This document shows positions 13,061 to 24,843 of a DNA stretch of 64,000 bases, piece after piece (the first letter of the stretch is position 1; the number at the start of each line of letters is the position of its first letter). The stretch spans positions 46,674,559 to 46,738,558 of the forward strand of contig NC_088680.1 in NCBI RefSeq assembly GCF_950023065.1, written 5' to 3'. The DNA is from Planococcus citri. Its lineage: Eukaryota > Arthropoda > Insecta > Hemiptera > Pseudococcidae. Both the position numbers and the translations under genes were made by a program. The notes beneath the pieces are model-generated. The model did not search any database. It was given only the letters and a program-made list of their open reading frames with translations, and was not told where the DNA came from.

Positions 13061-13487
13061 TCGAAGTGGAACAAGTCAGAAGCTTTAAATATCTCAGGAG
13101 CTAGCTACCTTAAGAAGCAGAGGTTGCTGGCTGATGCACAATGCTGACGCACAACTTGAGATTAACAAATTCCTGAGAGTAAGCGGGGTGATAAACTGAG
13201 CCAACCCTCCAAGGAAAGTCAGAGCTGAAGCTCGAATAAGAATCTACAATACGCTGGCAAGACCAATGCTGCTGTATGGAAGTGAAACATGGACAATGAG
13301 AAAGGATATAAAAAACAGAGTAACTGCTGCGGAAATGAGATTCATGCAAGGTACAGTGATATTTATATATATATGAGACACGATAGGAAAAGGAATGAAG
13401 ACATCCTGAAGGAGCTAGGAGCAGAGCCAATTATTGGACAAGTGAAAGATTATAGAAAGAAATGGCAAAGACACGTTGATAAATAAT
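13061..13487 (+). pseudogene. LINE relic, fragment 3 (C-terminal part)
   Basis: Reads VEQVRSFKYL, then ARIRIYNTLARPMLLYGSET / WTMRKD (about 13225-13305) and TAAEMRFMQG. After a frameshift comes RHDRKRNEDILKELG and VKDYRKKWQRHVDK (to about 13485). This order (Y-L.., N-T-L-..-L-L-Y-G-S-E-T-W, AAEMRF, RNEDI.EELG, WxxHVDR) is the standard post-RT region of many insect LINEs. Coding stops at 13487, where another TIR element starts, and its expected continuation (MPD...GRPKKK) lies at 15868. Confidence 0.85.
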
Positions 13488-13727
13488 GTGTCATTCCGTA
13501 GGTAAAGGGCCCATTTGGTCGTTTTTATTTATAGAGATAATTGTGTTTTTAGTGAAACAGTTGAAAAAATCGAAAATCGAGGTTTTGATGGATTTCGATG
13601 TAGAACATATCCGACTATCTTGTGTCGAAGTATCAAGGCCGCAGGTGCGCCCCAAGCAGAGAAAAACGGAACTAAAGTTTTTCTATAAAGGGCCCATTTG
13701 GTCGTTTTTGCTTTTTAGCAGTACTGC

Positions 13728-13765
13728 CAAGCAGAAGGTCAGGGTTCAAATCCCGCCTGGGGAAG
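13728..13765 (+). other. tRNA-like B-box motif
   Basis: 'ggtcagggttcaaatcccgcc' matches the T-arm and RNA polymerase III B-box pattern (GGTTCAANTCC). No A box or cloverleaf fits directly upstream, so it is not a tRNA gene; it may be a SINE remnant. A separate A-box-like 'tagctcagttcataggag' lies at about 14159 and is not matched to it. Confidence 0.35.
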
Positions 13766-14478
13766 AAATTTTTTGAAAATTTTTTTTCATGATTTTTATT
13801 TTTACAAGTTGAATTTTGACAGAAAATGTAATTTAATCATTTTTTTTCTGCTTTTGAACTGAGTAATGAATTTTTATGCAAAATTTAAATTTATTAATCA
13901 TTGTTTTTCAGGCTTAAAATACTCATAAACATGAAAATATTGAGTAAAAAAAATCGCTATTGCAGGTGGGTAGTAATATTTGACATCAGAAACAATAATC
14001 TTCAATTTTAGGTATGAAGGTTTTCGGATTATGTGAAATTTCAGCTTGATAGAGTGGGATTAGACATAACTGTGATAGAGGGAAAATAACATCTTTTCCT
14101 ATTTACGTATTTGAGACTAGAAATATTCCTTAGAGAAGGAATATTTGCCTTGCCGTGGATAGCTCAGTTCATAGGAGAGGTTCCAGTAAATGCCAGTTCA
14201 CCCTTCATATAATCACTCATATTTACCAATAAATAATACACATTTGACTCGGAGAGATTACAATGTGATTTATTGATAAAAAGAATAATATAAAAGTACA
14301 AATTAACAGGATATGGTTAGTTCTAAATATAAAATATCTACGAGAAACATTTTATAATGGACATACACTCTGGTGTATGCCACACGACTCGCGTTAGTTA
14401 TGAAGTGTATATTCAACTATTTTACCATAATGATAGGTGTTAGTAGGTTAAATACTAAATACCTTTATGAGTACCAAG

Positions 14479-15126
14479 CAGGGATGGAAGAGCCTTGATT
14501 TCAGGGCTCCCGCTCTTGGCTCTGGCTCAGCTCCCCACAAGTTTTAGCTCTGGCTCGCTCTTGGCTTTTGGCTCTTTTTCTTTACATTGTGCTCTTTGGC
14601 TCCCTGCTCGCTCCTCAATTCTTTCCGACTCCGCTCTTTGACTCTCAGCTCCCTCTCCCAATTTCTTGGCTCCCACTCCAGCTCTAGCTCTGGCTCTTAG
14701 CTCTTTAAATTAGAACTTAAAATTCGTGAAAAACAATGAAAAAAATGAAAATATACTGCATTTATTTTCATTTTATTTCTCAATGAGTAAACAAACGTAG
14801 AAATTCTTCATTTTCTTCACAAAATGTGAGTTGAAAGTTGAATTTTTAATAAAATTGTGCGCTTTTTTTCACTTTTTTTTCTACTTTTAGGGAGCCAAAG
14901 AGCCTGAAAAATTTTGTGGGCTCCCACTCGGCTCTGGCTCTTTCCAGGTGGAAGACTCCTTATGATGATGGCTCTCTTGAGTAAAATAAGGAGCTCTTTT
15001 GCAAGAGAGCTCTTGATGTTTTTCTGCACTTTCATTCATTTGGCTCTTGGCTCTGGCTCTAGCTCCTCAAAAAATCCGGCTCTTTCAGACTCTGGCTCCA
15101 GCTCGCTCCCGGCTCTTCCATCCCTG
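14479..15126. mobile_element. hAT-like element rich in GGCTCT words, 648 bp
   Basis: Perfect 16-bp terminal inverted repeats: CAGGGATGGAAGAGCC at 14479-14494 and its complement at 15111-15126. The CAGGG start is typical of hAT. Both halves contain degenerate runs of GGCTCT/GGCTC on the plus strand (about 14490-14705 and 14905-15120) around an AT-rich core. 'taccaag' occurs just left of the element and six bases beyond its right end, so the target duplication is blurred. Confidence 0.75.
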
Positions 15127-15855
15127 GCTACCTACCAAGATCAAATAACACTGTACGCTTTTTATACCTCTTTCGCGGGAGCTCACTCATACTAGGCTCG
15201 TCGGTATAAATGGATTACAAGAAGTACCTTTTGTCGAGAAGCAATCCAGATGGCCGGCAGGATCTGGGGTTGCCCAATAAGTACCACGATAATTAAACTT
15301 ACGAAAAACTATCGTGTTAAATTGCACATATTAACCACTTCATAAGGTGGGTACCTAAAACGTAAAGCCCAAGGAGAGGAGACGAGCTCCATCATCCTTA
15401 AGCTGACTGAGAACCAGCATTCGCGATCTGCCGAAACTAAGTAAAGTTGCTGGTCAGAGATCCGATCCACGGAGCCTCCAGCTACGTGTCGCGGATGGAT
15501 ACATGCCTATGATCTTTTCAATGAGACATGCGCATTGTTTCTAAAACATAGTTCTCACGTTGACCTACTTGCAGTATAGGCGGGAGATATTCTTACAGAT
15601 ATTTCTAATAACCATCGCTTACGCGATGAAGGCATATTTCCTCATATCAAGCTTTTTTCAGAAAAAAAACTTTGAATGCAATTTTCTCAAAAGTTGAGTT
15701 TTTCAAATTTTTAGTTCTGGATTTTTTTTGGAGTTTTTTTTGCACTTTTTGGGCTTCTATCCAGCTCATATGATTGCTCCGGAGGTCTACTTTACCCCCC
15801 CACCCCCCACCCCTAACTCAATATCGACCAAATGGGCTCTTTACCTGCGGAATGA
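15127..15855. other. Remainder of 2.37-kb element, unassigned
   Basis: Moderately GC-rich text at 15180-15640 may be another old insertion, but I could not identify ends or coding blocks. A C-rich tract lies at 15796-15812. Confidence 0.4.
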
Positions 15856-15858
15856 CAC

Positions 15859-15965
15859 TTATGTAGAATGCCTGATGAACTGTCCCCTCGAAAAGTCAAA
15901 GAATACACTCGAACTGGCAGGAGTATCAGAGGAAGACCAAAGAAAAAACTTGATGACACATCGGC
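15859..15965 (+). pseudogene. LINE relic, fragment 4 (GRPKKK tail)
   Basis: Reads RMPDELSPRKVKEY followed by TRTGRSIRGRPKKKLDD. This is the usual LINE C-terminus (MPDxRxPRKV-x-Y-x-x-x-G-R-R-x-x-GRPKKRW-x-DD). It is what should follow WQRHVDK of fragment 3, which ends 2.4 kb upstream at the edge of the TIR element. The open frame continues a little past the motif but without known character. Confidence 0.8.
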
Positions 15966-18470
15966 GAGCAATTCTTCTACAGTTTCCAATAGTTCTTTTG
16001 TAGAATTGACTCACAATTTTTTTTTCATTTTCTGTTGTAAGGACGAAAAATTACTTAAATAAATTTCATTTAGTTCTCAATTTTTTTCTGAAAGCTGGGA
16101 TTAGAAAAAATTAAACAAAGACCATTTAAGCATCGTGTCAGCTCTGATCTTATTTTTGCTTCCAATTTTCGGAAAGATAATAATATTACCAGTGTATTTT
16201 GAAAATATTAATACCTCTGTTCGAGAATATTCGTATTATCTACCCAAACATGGCTGTTTTAATACGTCATCACAACTTGTCTATAGCCGGTATTATAGAA
16301 TCGAAATTATTCCACGTGTGTTAATGGATTACTGACGCGGCGATAAATAGTCTGGTAGGTGTGCTATTATTCTCATCGGCGTGTTTTCAAAATAACGTCA
16401 AGATCAGCCAATAACACCCCGACCGGTGGTTTAAACATTACATTTTTGGCTCGTTGAATAAATAAATAAACGTTTTCACGCTACGTTGGCTTTTCAAACT
16501 GAAAACTGTTCGTTTTTAGTCAACATATAAAGTCCAAGCTTCATAGTGTAGCTAAACCAAATTGAAATACAATACAAATTGAGTGGACGGCTGCATAGTG
16601 TAAAAACTATAGTACATTAATTTTCAAAAGAACGAAATTTTTCGTGCATTTTTCCGCTTTTAAATGTGTGCTGTAGCTGCACAATGAACACTTTTTAATG
16701 CGTTTTTTCCTATTTTCATCGCCGGCCGAGCGCGTTCGAAAAAATTAACGCCTTCTGAAAAACAAAAAGACCCTCCACCCGGCACGTATGTGTCGTATTT
16801 TCCAATGTATTTGCATTTAACGCATCCGCATAAAATTTCGCCAAGGCTTAAAAGGTTTATAAGGCGTCGTACTATATATTCGCGTATGTTATTTTTTTTA
16901 TATACATATAACAAGGAAATGACTTTTTTTGTTCGATACATTAAATTTTTTTCAATTGAAATTAATTCGTTTCACGTCGATTCGCATTTAAATTGACAAT
17001 AAAAAATAAAGCCAGGGGGCTATCTGAGATTTGTGTTTTATGGATTAAATCGCACGTATAATGGCTTTTTTTTTCAAATGTACGTTTTCAGGATAAAAGA
17101 AATGCCTGCTTTCTCTGTATGCTCGTAAACTATTCTAAATAAGCGAAGAATTTGCAGTTAGGAATTAATTTATGAGGGTGAAATTTGGAGGAAAAAATTT
17201 CCACTGTTGAACTTTGCGGCGTAGAATTCAACGAGTGGATAAAAATTGTCTTTTAACGAAGCTAAGAAGCAAGTCGTAAATGTAGATATTTTAATTCGAT
17301 CTCTTAACTCTCGTCTGCAATTATCGTTACCATTTTCAGGTTGAACGATTATTAAATTTGTAAGTTGGTATTTTACCTCATCTCAACTTCGATTTCATGT
17401 CGGAGAATATGAAAAAAATTCTTCTCTTCAAGATCAGTATAAAACTATAAATTCGAATTTTAAAAGTTCATATTTTAAGATGTTCGAAAAAGAGCAACAA
17501 AATTCATTATTTTTCATCAACCCATAAAATTATTTTAGCCCATCGAATGAATCAAATGTACGACTCAACTCCTTAGAAATATTATACAGACAACTTATTC
17601 TACATTAGGCCATAATAACCGCAGCAGCTCAAACTCAAAGAATTTGTGAAAGCATGAAAAACGACCCCTCGAACTGCTCACCTAGTGCATATAAGTTTTG
17701 AAAAGCACCTCTTCAACTGCACGAACCAACGATCCTGTGAAATGTATAACGTTGTGAATAGATTGCCTACATATTCAATTGAAGGAAGCACGTCTTTCGC
17801 GAGAATCTCATCCCCGTGTATTCCATTACACAGCATCAAGTAAACGAGTGCAGAAAGAATAATAAAATAATGTTACTTTACACGAGTGTGTAGCTAAAGT
17901 ATTTGTTTTGTAAATGCAAGTCGTGTTTTAAACAGAATTACCACTGGAATGAGCTACGATCGTATGCAGCATATTCTCAAGAGTGCGATTTTCAAATTAA
18001 TTGATTAAAAAGTCAACAAGACGTATGTTTCACAAAGAAGCTACCAACGAGATATTTTACAAGGTTAATTACATTACAAAGTTTTCGAGTACTTGGTGCT
18101 GTATAAAGTTTGAAAGTTTAAATGGTGTTTTTTTCACCTTTAATTAAGAGGTATTTGCCGGAATGAAATTGGTATTTGTGGCCATGAAATTGAGCAGTTT
18201 TTATGATGAGTATGTATCTTAATGAACGCTTATATAAAAGCATCCATGTTTTCAAAATACATACATGGAGATATCGATAACTTTATGCTAGCTGAAATTC
18301 CGAAGAATTGGAATAACTTTTTCGATATCAGTCACAGTCCATCAAATTTTTTTCATTTCAAATGAGTGTTCTTAGGTATTGTTGAAAAAGAAGACCTGTT
18401 CGAAATCGTACCTATTCGTATCTAAAAATTTTTTTCAACATTCTTTAAAATTCATTACCTAGAACTAGAA
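15966..18470. other. Non-coding AT-rich stretch
   Basis: I see no gene, repeat array or element ends. At 18471-18510, 'atggctgaaccgatttcgatgaaact' resembles a phrase often found at the edge of insect repeats and leads straight into the satellite. Confidence 0.5.
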
Positions 18471-18579
18471 AATGGCTGAACCGATTTCGATGAAACTTGA
18501 AATCTCACTAGGCCTTGGCTTGCACGATTTCTACAAAGTACTACTACGACCCTCAATTTTTGGTGAATCATTCACGAAC

Positions 18580-19760
18580 GAACTGATCAATTTTTTGAAA
18601 GAACCATTTGCCAACGAATCGATCAATTATTTAATTTATGAATCAATTCCTTCACGAATGATTCACAAAGTGATTCAATTCGTTCGTGAATAATTCACCA
18701 AAAATTGAGTACCTAAATGAATTGATTTTTTCACGAACGAGTAACTTATACGAACCCAAATTGTTCGCGAATGATTCACTAAAAATGATTCAATTCATTC
18801 GTGAATGACTCATCACAAATTGAGTAAATGAATCGATTCGTTCGCGAACGAGCCACTTATACGAATCAATTCGTTCGCGAATGATTCGTCAAAACTTGTG
18901 TAAATGAATCGATTCGTTCGCGAACGGGTCACTTATAGCAATCAATTCGTTCGCGAATGATTCACCAAAAATTGAGTAAATGAATTGATTTGTTCGCGAA
19001 CGAGTCACTTATACGAACCAATTTATTCGCAAACGATTCACTAAAAATGATTCAATTCGTTTATGAATGATTCACCAAAAATTCAGTAAATGAATCAATT
19101 CGTTCGCGAACAAGTCACTTAAATGAATCAATTCGTTCGCGAACGAGTCACTTAAAAGAATCAATTCGTTCATGAATGATTCACCAAAAATTGAGCAAAT
19201 GAATGGATTTGTTCGCGAACGAGTCACTTAGGTATACGAACCAATTTATTCGCGAATGATTCACTAAAAATGATTCAATTCGTTCGTGAATGATTCATCA
19301 AAAATTGAGTAAATGAATGGATTCGTTCGCGAACGATTCACTTATACGAATCAATTCGTTCGCGAATGATTCATCAAAATTGTGTAAATGAATTGATTTG
19401 TTCGCGAACGAGTCACTTATACCAATCAATTCGTTCGCGAATGATTCACAAAGTGATTCAATTCGTTCGTGAATGATTCACCAAAAATTGAGTACCTAAA
19501 TGAATTGATTTTTTCGCGAACGAGTAACTTATACAAACCAATTTGTTCGCGAATAATTCACTAAAAATGATTCAATTCGTTCGTGAATGATTTATCAAAA
19601 ATTGAGCAAATTAATCGATTCGTTCGCGAACGATTCACTTATATGAATCAAGTCGTTCACGAATGATTCATCAAAAATGAGTAAATGAATCGATTCGTTC
19701 GCGAACGAGTCACTTATACAAATCGATTCGTTCATGAATGATTCAGTAAGTATTGATCAA
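18580..19760. repeat. 76-bp palindromic TTCGCGAA satellite, array 1
   Basis: About 15 tandem units of around 76 bp (for example 18867 to 18943). Each has two dyads: 'attcgttcgcgaatgattc' and 'gattcgttcgcgaacgagtc', separated by 'accaaaaattgagtaaatgaatc' and 'acttatacgaatc' type spacers. The core TTCGCGAA is self-complementary. An apparent 73-codon ORF at 18472-18693 is just the repeat being open. Confidence 0.92.
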
Positions 19761-20085
19761 CTCGTTTGCGAATGATTCACCTAGAAGTCAATCAGTTTGT
19801 TCAATCGCCAATCGTTTGTGAATGATTCGATTCTATTCGATTCACTTAGCTTGAAAACAGATCAATTCCTATACAATAGTTTCACAAGAAACCGAATCAA
19901 TCATAAATTAATTGATTCGTTTGCGAATGATTCGCCAAGAAATCAATCAATTTATTTAATCGCCAATCGTTCGTAAATGATTCGATTTGACTGTAAACAG
20001 ATCAATTGCTGTACAAATGTTTCAAAAAAACTGAATCAATTCGTTCCTCAAAGTTTTTATTTGAAGAAAAGTCGGTCTCCTCACG
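19761..20085. repeat. Conserved downstream flank of the satellite
   Basis: Non-tandem tail containing 'aaacagatcaattcctatac', 'aatcaatcaatttatttaat' and 'gaagaaaagtcggtct'. The same ordered blocks follow array 2 at 49080-49425 in the same orientation, so array and tail form one dispersed unit. Confidence 0.8.
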
Positions 20086-21740
20086 CTAAATGCCTGAGTA
20101 TTTTTTTAAATTGTTCCCCTTGTTTTCTCCAACGTCTCTAGAAAATATGGCTCGCTGTCTGTGCAAAGCCTTTCAGATAGTAAATACAAAAATGAAATAG
20201 ACTAAATTCTCAAAAATTCCTAATTTCTTTTTTTTGAATAGTCTTCTTCTTGAGAAAGAACCTCTCCTCGTCCTCCCGAGTTATTTCGCTCCTTTGCAGC
20301 TTGCAGCTCCAGTCTCTAAAGAAGTATTGAAAAATTATCCATCTAACAATACATTCTGCAACCTGCTCTTATATCTAAGTGATTAGTTGCATCAGAAAAC
20401 CCGAAGATGGTGATAAGGCTGGCAAGGAGACATTTCAACGAAGGCTTCCTCTCATCTCCTAAGAAGAAGAAAAATTTTAAATATGGGTAGTTACATACAA
20501 GAGAAAAAAATACCCGTCTATAACGTTGACATTACGTGAACGTTTATTCTCGTCGTTACAGCGGCATTCGAGGCCTCCAAAATTCCCACCTAAATGAATC
20601 CGCGAACGTGAACCGAGCACCGCAACGTCATCGTCGTGAAAAAGGTTAAACGAGCGACGCTGCGCTGGGAAAAAGAGAGAAAAAAATGCTCCTCGTTTAC
20701 GCGAATGGTGACAGATGTGGTTTTCTAAAAATATGTCTACGAGCACAAAAATCACGTTGATCGACGGTAATCCGAGCGTACGAGTATACAACAACGAAGA
20801 AGAGTAATTTTAATGCAATTTTCAACATTTATAATCGATTCGACTACTACATAGCGTCGACGACAACGACGAAACTGACGAAAGATGTGTATGAAAAGTG
20901 TCTCTGTCTACCCTACAGTATCTTGTTCGGATTCGAATTAAACCTCAACGGTATTCGGATTGAACGTTTCGTCAACTTTTCACATACGTATCACACGAAG
21001 AGAGCTCATTGTGTCAAAGGTTTTAAAATCGTTAGAGTGCGGTTGTGATATTGTTACAGAACATTATGATGGGCTTTTGGGTATATGTATAGGAACATAC
21101 TTACCTACCTTACCCTTCACATATCTAGGTATATGTAGGAATATACTGAAACAAAGTGAAACTTGGTTGGTAACTATAATTTAGTCTCTAGTTTTGATAA
21201 ATATATTCGACTTCATAAAGTGAAATATTCTCGTTTGAACCTACATTACGTGAGATTAAATTGTTTCACCGACGAATTGATGTTGAATTTCTTTTCGCAA
21301 TTTTCTCCTTTTGCTTGAACTAAACCACTGGCATCCCTCACATCTTTACAGCGCAGAGTAAATTGAGCGAATAATTTTCAAGGTGCTGGTGCTAAAGCCC
21401 CTTTCACCGAAGTATTTCAACATGAAAAGTTTTCACTTTTTCCTAGATAAATCCGTCGAGAAAAATAACGTACATATGCCGTTTAAGTAGGTACCTACAT
21501 ACATGTGTTATATTGAACTTTAAAACGTATGAAATAAACGTATGAGTGAGCTAACCCCTATATAGGTAAGTATGTACTTTACACGACGTGACGTTGAATT
21601 GGAATCGAACCAAGATATTTATTTATTATTTTATATAAGGTATTCATGACCACATATGCATTGTGTAGAGTGTCTGGGGAGTAAGAAAACAAACTAAAAA
21701 TTGAAACCACTAAAGAAAAAAACTTCAGATGGACATGTTG
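20086..21740. other. Non-coding stretch
   Basis: Nothing recognisable. Slightly GC-richer text at 20520-20900 contains a 105-codon minus-strand ORF (20477-20794) without recognisable protein character. Confidence 0.5.
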
Positions 21741-21910
21741 AGTCATTTCATGTCAAATCAGTCACGTTTTGAGGTTAATAGGCCCTTTGGATTTTGCTCT
21801 GATTTTTTTTTGTAGAGGTCCTTAATATTTTTAGAAAAGTACAAAAATCTTCAGAAGTGGTCATCTTACGCCCTCCACCCATGATACTGAAAGGTCAGAT
21901 TTTCTTTTTT
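21740..21910. repeat. Degenerate relative of the 32.7-kb TIR family
   Basis: 'gagtcatttcatgtcaaatc' with downstream 'gccctccaccca' and 'gaaaggtc' parallels the start of the element at 32706 ('gggtcattccacgtcaattc' ... 'gccctccaaccca'). Likely an old, partial copy. Confidence 0.35.
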
Positions 21911-22019
21911 TTCAGCTGTTTCAATTTCTCGTCATAATGCCCAATTTTGGAGTCCCAATCCAATTGCTCGGGATGGCTGCAATTTAGAGAAAAGATGTTT
22001 GCAACGTTTTGAAAGTACT

Positions 22020-22400
22020 TTAGACTTACATGCCTACTTACTTAAGAATAGTTTTGAGAATATTTCTCAGGAACTCCAAAAGTTCAAAGTAGAGCTTTCT
22101 TTGAAAGAAAATAACCAAAAAATTATGAAATTTTTTCCACTTTTTGAAGTTGGCAATGATGATTAAAAAATTGGCGCCATTATGTGTTCGAAAATATTTT
22201 CCCAGTTTCAGGAATGATATAAAAATTTTGGCATAATTAACGCAATCGATAATGCCCCCTCTTTGAGAGCCCACATCTCCCCCTCCAAGAGCACCTTCGA
22301 AGCTACAATTTTTTCTGAATAACTTTCAACTTGAAATGAAGATCTCCACTGAATTCGGTCAAAATCCTCCAATATTTTTTTTCAATTCACCCATGGCCAT
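22020..22400 (+). repeat. Dispersed repeat copy (foldback family plus 'gagagccca' block)
   Basis: Contains 'aaaaaattggcgcc', 'cagtttcaggaatgat', 'taattaacgcaat', then 'ctctttgagagcccacatctcc' in the same order as 49735-50130 and, more loosely, 41025-41480. Non-coding. Confidence 0.6.
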
Positions 22401-22974
22401 AATGTACACCTACCTTAGTACCTACAAACAGACTAAGAATTTTCTAAGAAGAGGGGGAGGGGGTCGTCAACCCAATATGAGAAAAAAATGAGTACAGTCT
22501 AATTTTGCCGAATTAAAATGTAAGTTTTTTAACGTGAAATGAAAGACGAGAAGACAATTTCTCGTCAATTGATATAATATATGTAGGTGATTAGGTTATA
22601 TGTATTCATAGCCTATTATGGCTTATAAAAAATTTTCGTTTTCATTTTTGAATTTTTAGAAGTCTCAAACACACAATTTTTTCATTTTGTAAAAAAAGTT
22701 GGCCTGAGCGTGGGAGATTGAAAGCTTTTGAAAATTCCTATTTTGATGAAGTGAAAGAACAATGATTTCTTATGGGACAAGGTTGTTATTTTTTTGGCTA
22801 ACATTTCAGAATTTGAAAAAGAAAAGAAGAATGGCCACAATGAAGAGAGGACAAATGCTCTCAAAATGTCGTGGGTATTCCAAGAAGTAAAGAAAGCAGT
22901 TTTTTTCCATGCGAGAAGTTTATTTTTGGATTTAAACATTTTTTTTAGTTCAAATAATATCTAGATTTTCAGAA

Positions 22975-23440
22975 ATTAATGATTTTTTTTCTTACAATTT
23001 TGACAAAACAGTACATTATGGGCCATTTTGCAAACAATTGGAATTGATTTGAAAATTTTGATTTTATAGACAACTAGAAAATAATTTCAGACAATTTCAA
23101 CAAAATTACATTTTTCAGACAATCTTGACAAAAAATAAACTTTTTAGACAATTTTGACAAAAATGAAGTCTTTAGACAACTTTGACAAGAAAGTGCGGTT
23201 TTAAACAATTTTTGTACAAAAGTTGAATTTTCTGACTATTTTGAGAAAAAATTATTATAAGCCAATTTTGAGAAAAGTGAAACTTTTAGACAACTTTAGC
23301 AAGAAAGTAAGATTTTTAGACTATTTAAGACAATTTTGAAAAACAAAACAGATTTTTTTACAATTTTGACAAAAAAGCGGTATTTTTGACCATCTTGTCA
23401 AAAAGTAGAATTTTTGGATAATTTTGATTGAAAAAGAAAA
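22975..23440 (+). repeat. Degenerate minisatellite 'tttagacaattttgacaaaa'
   Basis: More than ten imperfect copies of 'agacaattttgacaaaaa' spaced about 28-45 bp apart (for example 23117, 23146, 23174). No coding potential. Confidence 0.8.
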
Positions 23441-23449
23441 TAAGCCAAC

Positions 23450-23540
23450 AGGCCTGAACGAAGCGAGGGTCGAAGTTTTCGTTTATAATTCAAGTAGGTA
23501 CCTATGAACTGTATTTAACTTGAGCGAAGCAAGGGCAAAA
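23450..23540 (+). repeat. Two 'gagcgaagcgagggc'-like words
   Basis: 'cctgaacgaagcgagggtcg' (about 23452) and 'cttgagcgaagcaagggc' (about 23519) match the GC-rich cluster at 46.7 kb. They stand out against AT-rich surroundings. Confidence 0.6.
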
Positions 23541-24840
23541 AATTTCAAAAATGTGCTAGTAAACTTCCAGAAAAGTCGGAAAATAAGTCTCTTTATTAAG
23601 ACTAAAATTTTTCAAAATTTATCGAGTTCGTCAAGCTTCGGCAAAGTAGGAAAATTTTACTCCCCCCCCCCCCAATAGTTTCGTCTCTGCCTGCAAATAA
23701 ATTTCTATTTTTACACATCAACAATAATAAAATATATTATTAGTTATTGAGTATGCTTTGCACCACCAGGAAAATTATACAGCCTCTTCAAAAGAAATAC
23801 GAGACGTAGGTAGATATATTTATTTTATTTCTAATTGCACTTCCTTCGGATCATACTCGTAAAAAAGACCGCTGTCTGATTTCTGACGATTCAACTGTAA
23901 GCTTTAATCTGTCTAGCAGACTTTACTGTTCTGCTATACAATAAATATAACGAAGGCGTCGAAAAGCCTCGGCCATCCAGGTGCTACGAGGATAAAAATT
24001 TCTCCAATCTCCATTTTATTTCCACTTCGTAAAGATGATTTCATAGAGTAGATTCGACGTAAACTTGGCATTTACGAATGAAAAGTCGACAATATAACGC
24101 GTATAGCTTTTATACTCGTAGTAGGTAGGTAGAGGTACGTCTACGTACACATTCATACACACCGCATATGTATACTATAAGTATATATCGAAAATAAACA
24201 AGATGGAAAATAAAAACTCGTTGTAGCGATTCGTTAGAACGAGACCAAGTGCCGAAGTGTAGGGATATGACTTGACAATGAAAAAAGCTCGCGATGATTT
24301 AAGGAAAACGTTACAAGGTTGCCAAATTTATTGAATGGTTAGGAAAACAAAACGCAAAAAGGGAAAAAAGTTGTTGGCATTTCTCCACGATTTTTGCTCT
24401 CGATACGCTAAAATACGATCAGCGAATACTTGTATACAAATTTTCTTTCCTTACTTTGGAAACTTTTCTGATTAAGTTATTTAATTTTTTTCCCCACCAA
24501 ATGAAAAACGAGTCGCTATGTAAGGTAGTCGTAAATTTTCATAAATGCCGGTAAACGATGCTGAGAAAATAAATGCAGCAAAAACCAACTCTCGTTTCTA
24601 TCATTATTCAATTCTTCGTTATACCAGTAGCGTGGTTTTTTTCTCGCTATTTTGAATGTTGAATTTATCTCGGTTTTATTTACTTCGCCGTTGTGAATGT
24701 ACCAGCTAGGTACCTAGCTGTCATCGATCTACTCTAATTTAATTTTTTTACCATTTATATTTTTATAATGAAGGTACATAGCTATTATATGGAAATTAAC
24801 ATTAGATTTAACGTAATCTCGGTTTGTTTCTTTTTGTTTG
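23541..24840. other. Non-coding stretch
   Basis: A C-run lies at about 23661-23672. Otherwise no feature is recognised. It may be an intron upstream of the exon at 24844. Confidence 0.45.
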
Positions 24841-24843
24841 CAG

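Larger units (their letters stand above)
13488..15858. mobile_element. 2.37-kb TIR element splitting the LINE tail
   Basis: The left end GTGTCATTCCGTAGG (13488) and the right end CCTGCGGAATGACAC (to 15858) begin inverted repeats of about 35 bp with two mismatches. The subterminal block 'gcccatttggtcg' is included. Inside the left arm, 'aaagggcccatttggtcg' is repeated directly at 13504 and 13687. No transposase was recognised. A hAT-like element is nested at 14479-15126. Target duplication is unclear. The two LINE pieces are contiguous once it is removed. Confidence 0.72.

Noticed and set aside
13728..13765. tRNA gene
   Set aside because: Only the T-arm/B-box fits; no D-arm, anticodon stem or acceptor pairing could be built upstream.
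13486..13776. 96-codon ORF with duplicated GPIWSFL peptide
   Set aside because: The peptide repeat comes from the direct repeat of the TIR block at 13504 and 13687, not from a protein domain.
18472..18693. 73-codon ORF at the start of the TTCGCGAA array
   Set aside because: It is an in-frame reading of the satellite; the same text is out of frame or stopped in other units.
18580..19760. CRISPR array
   Set aside because: Spacers are themselves repeated, units are adjacent, and the genome is eukaryotic.
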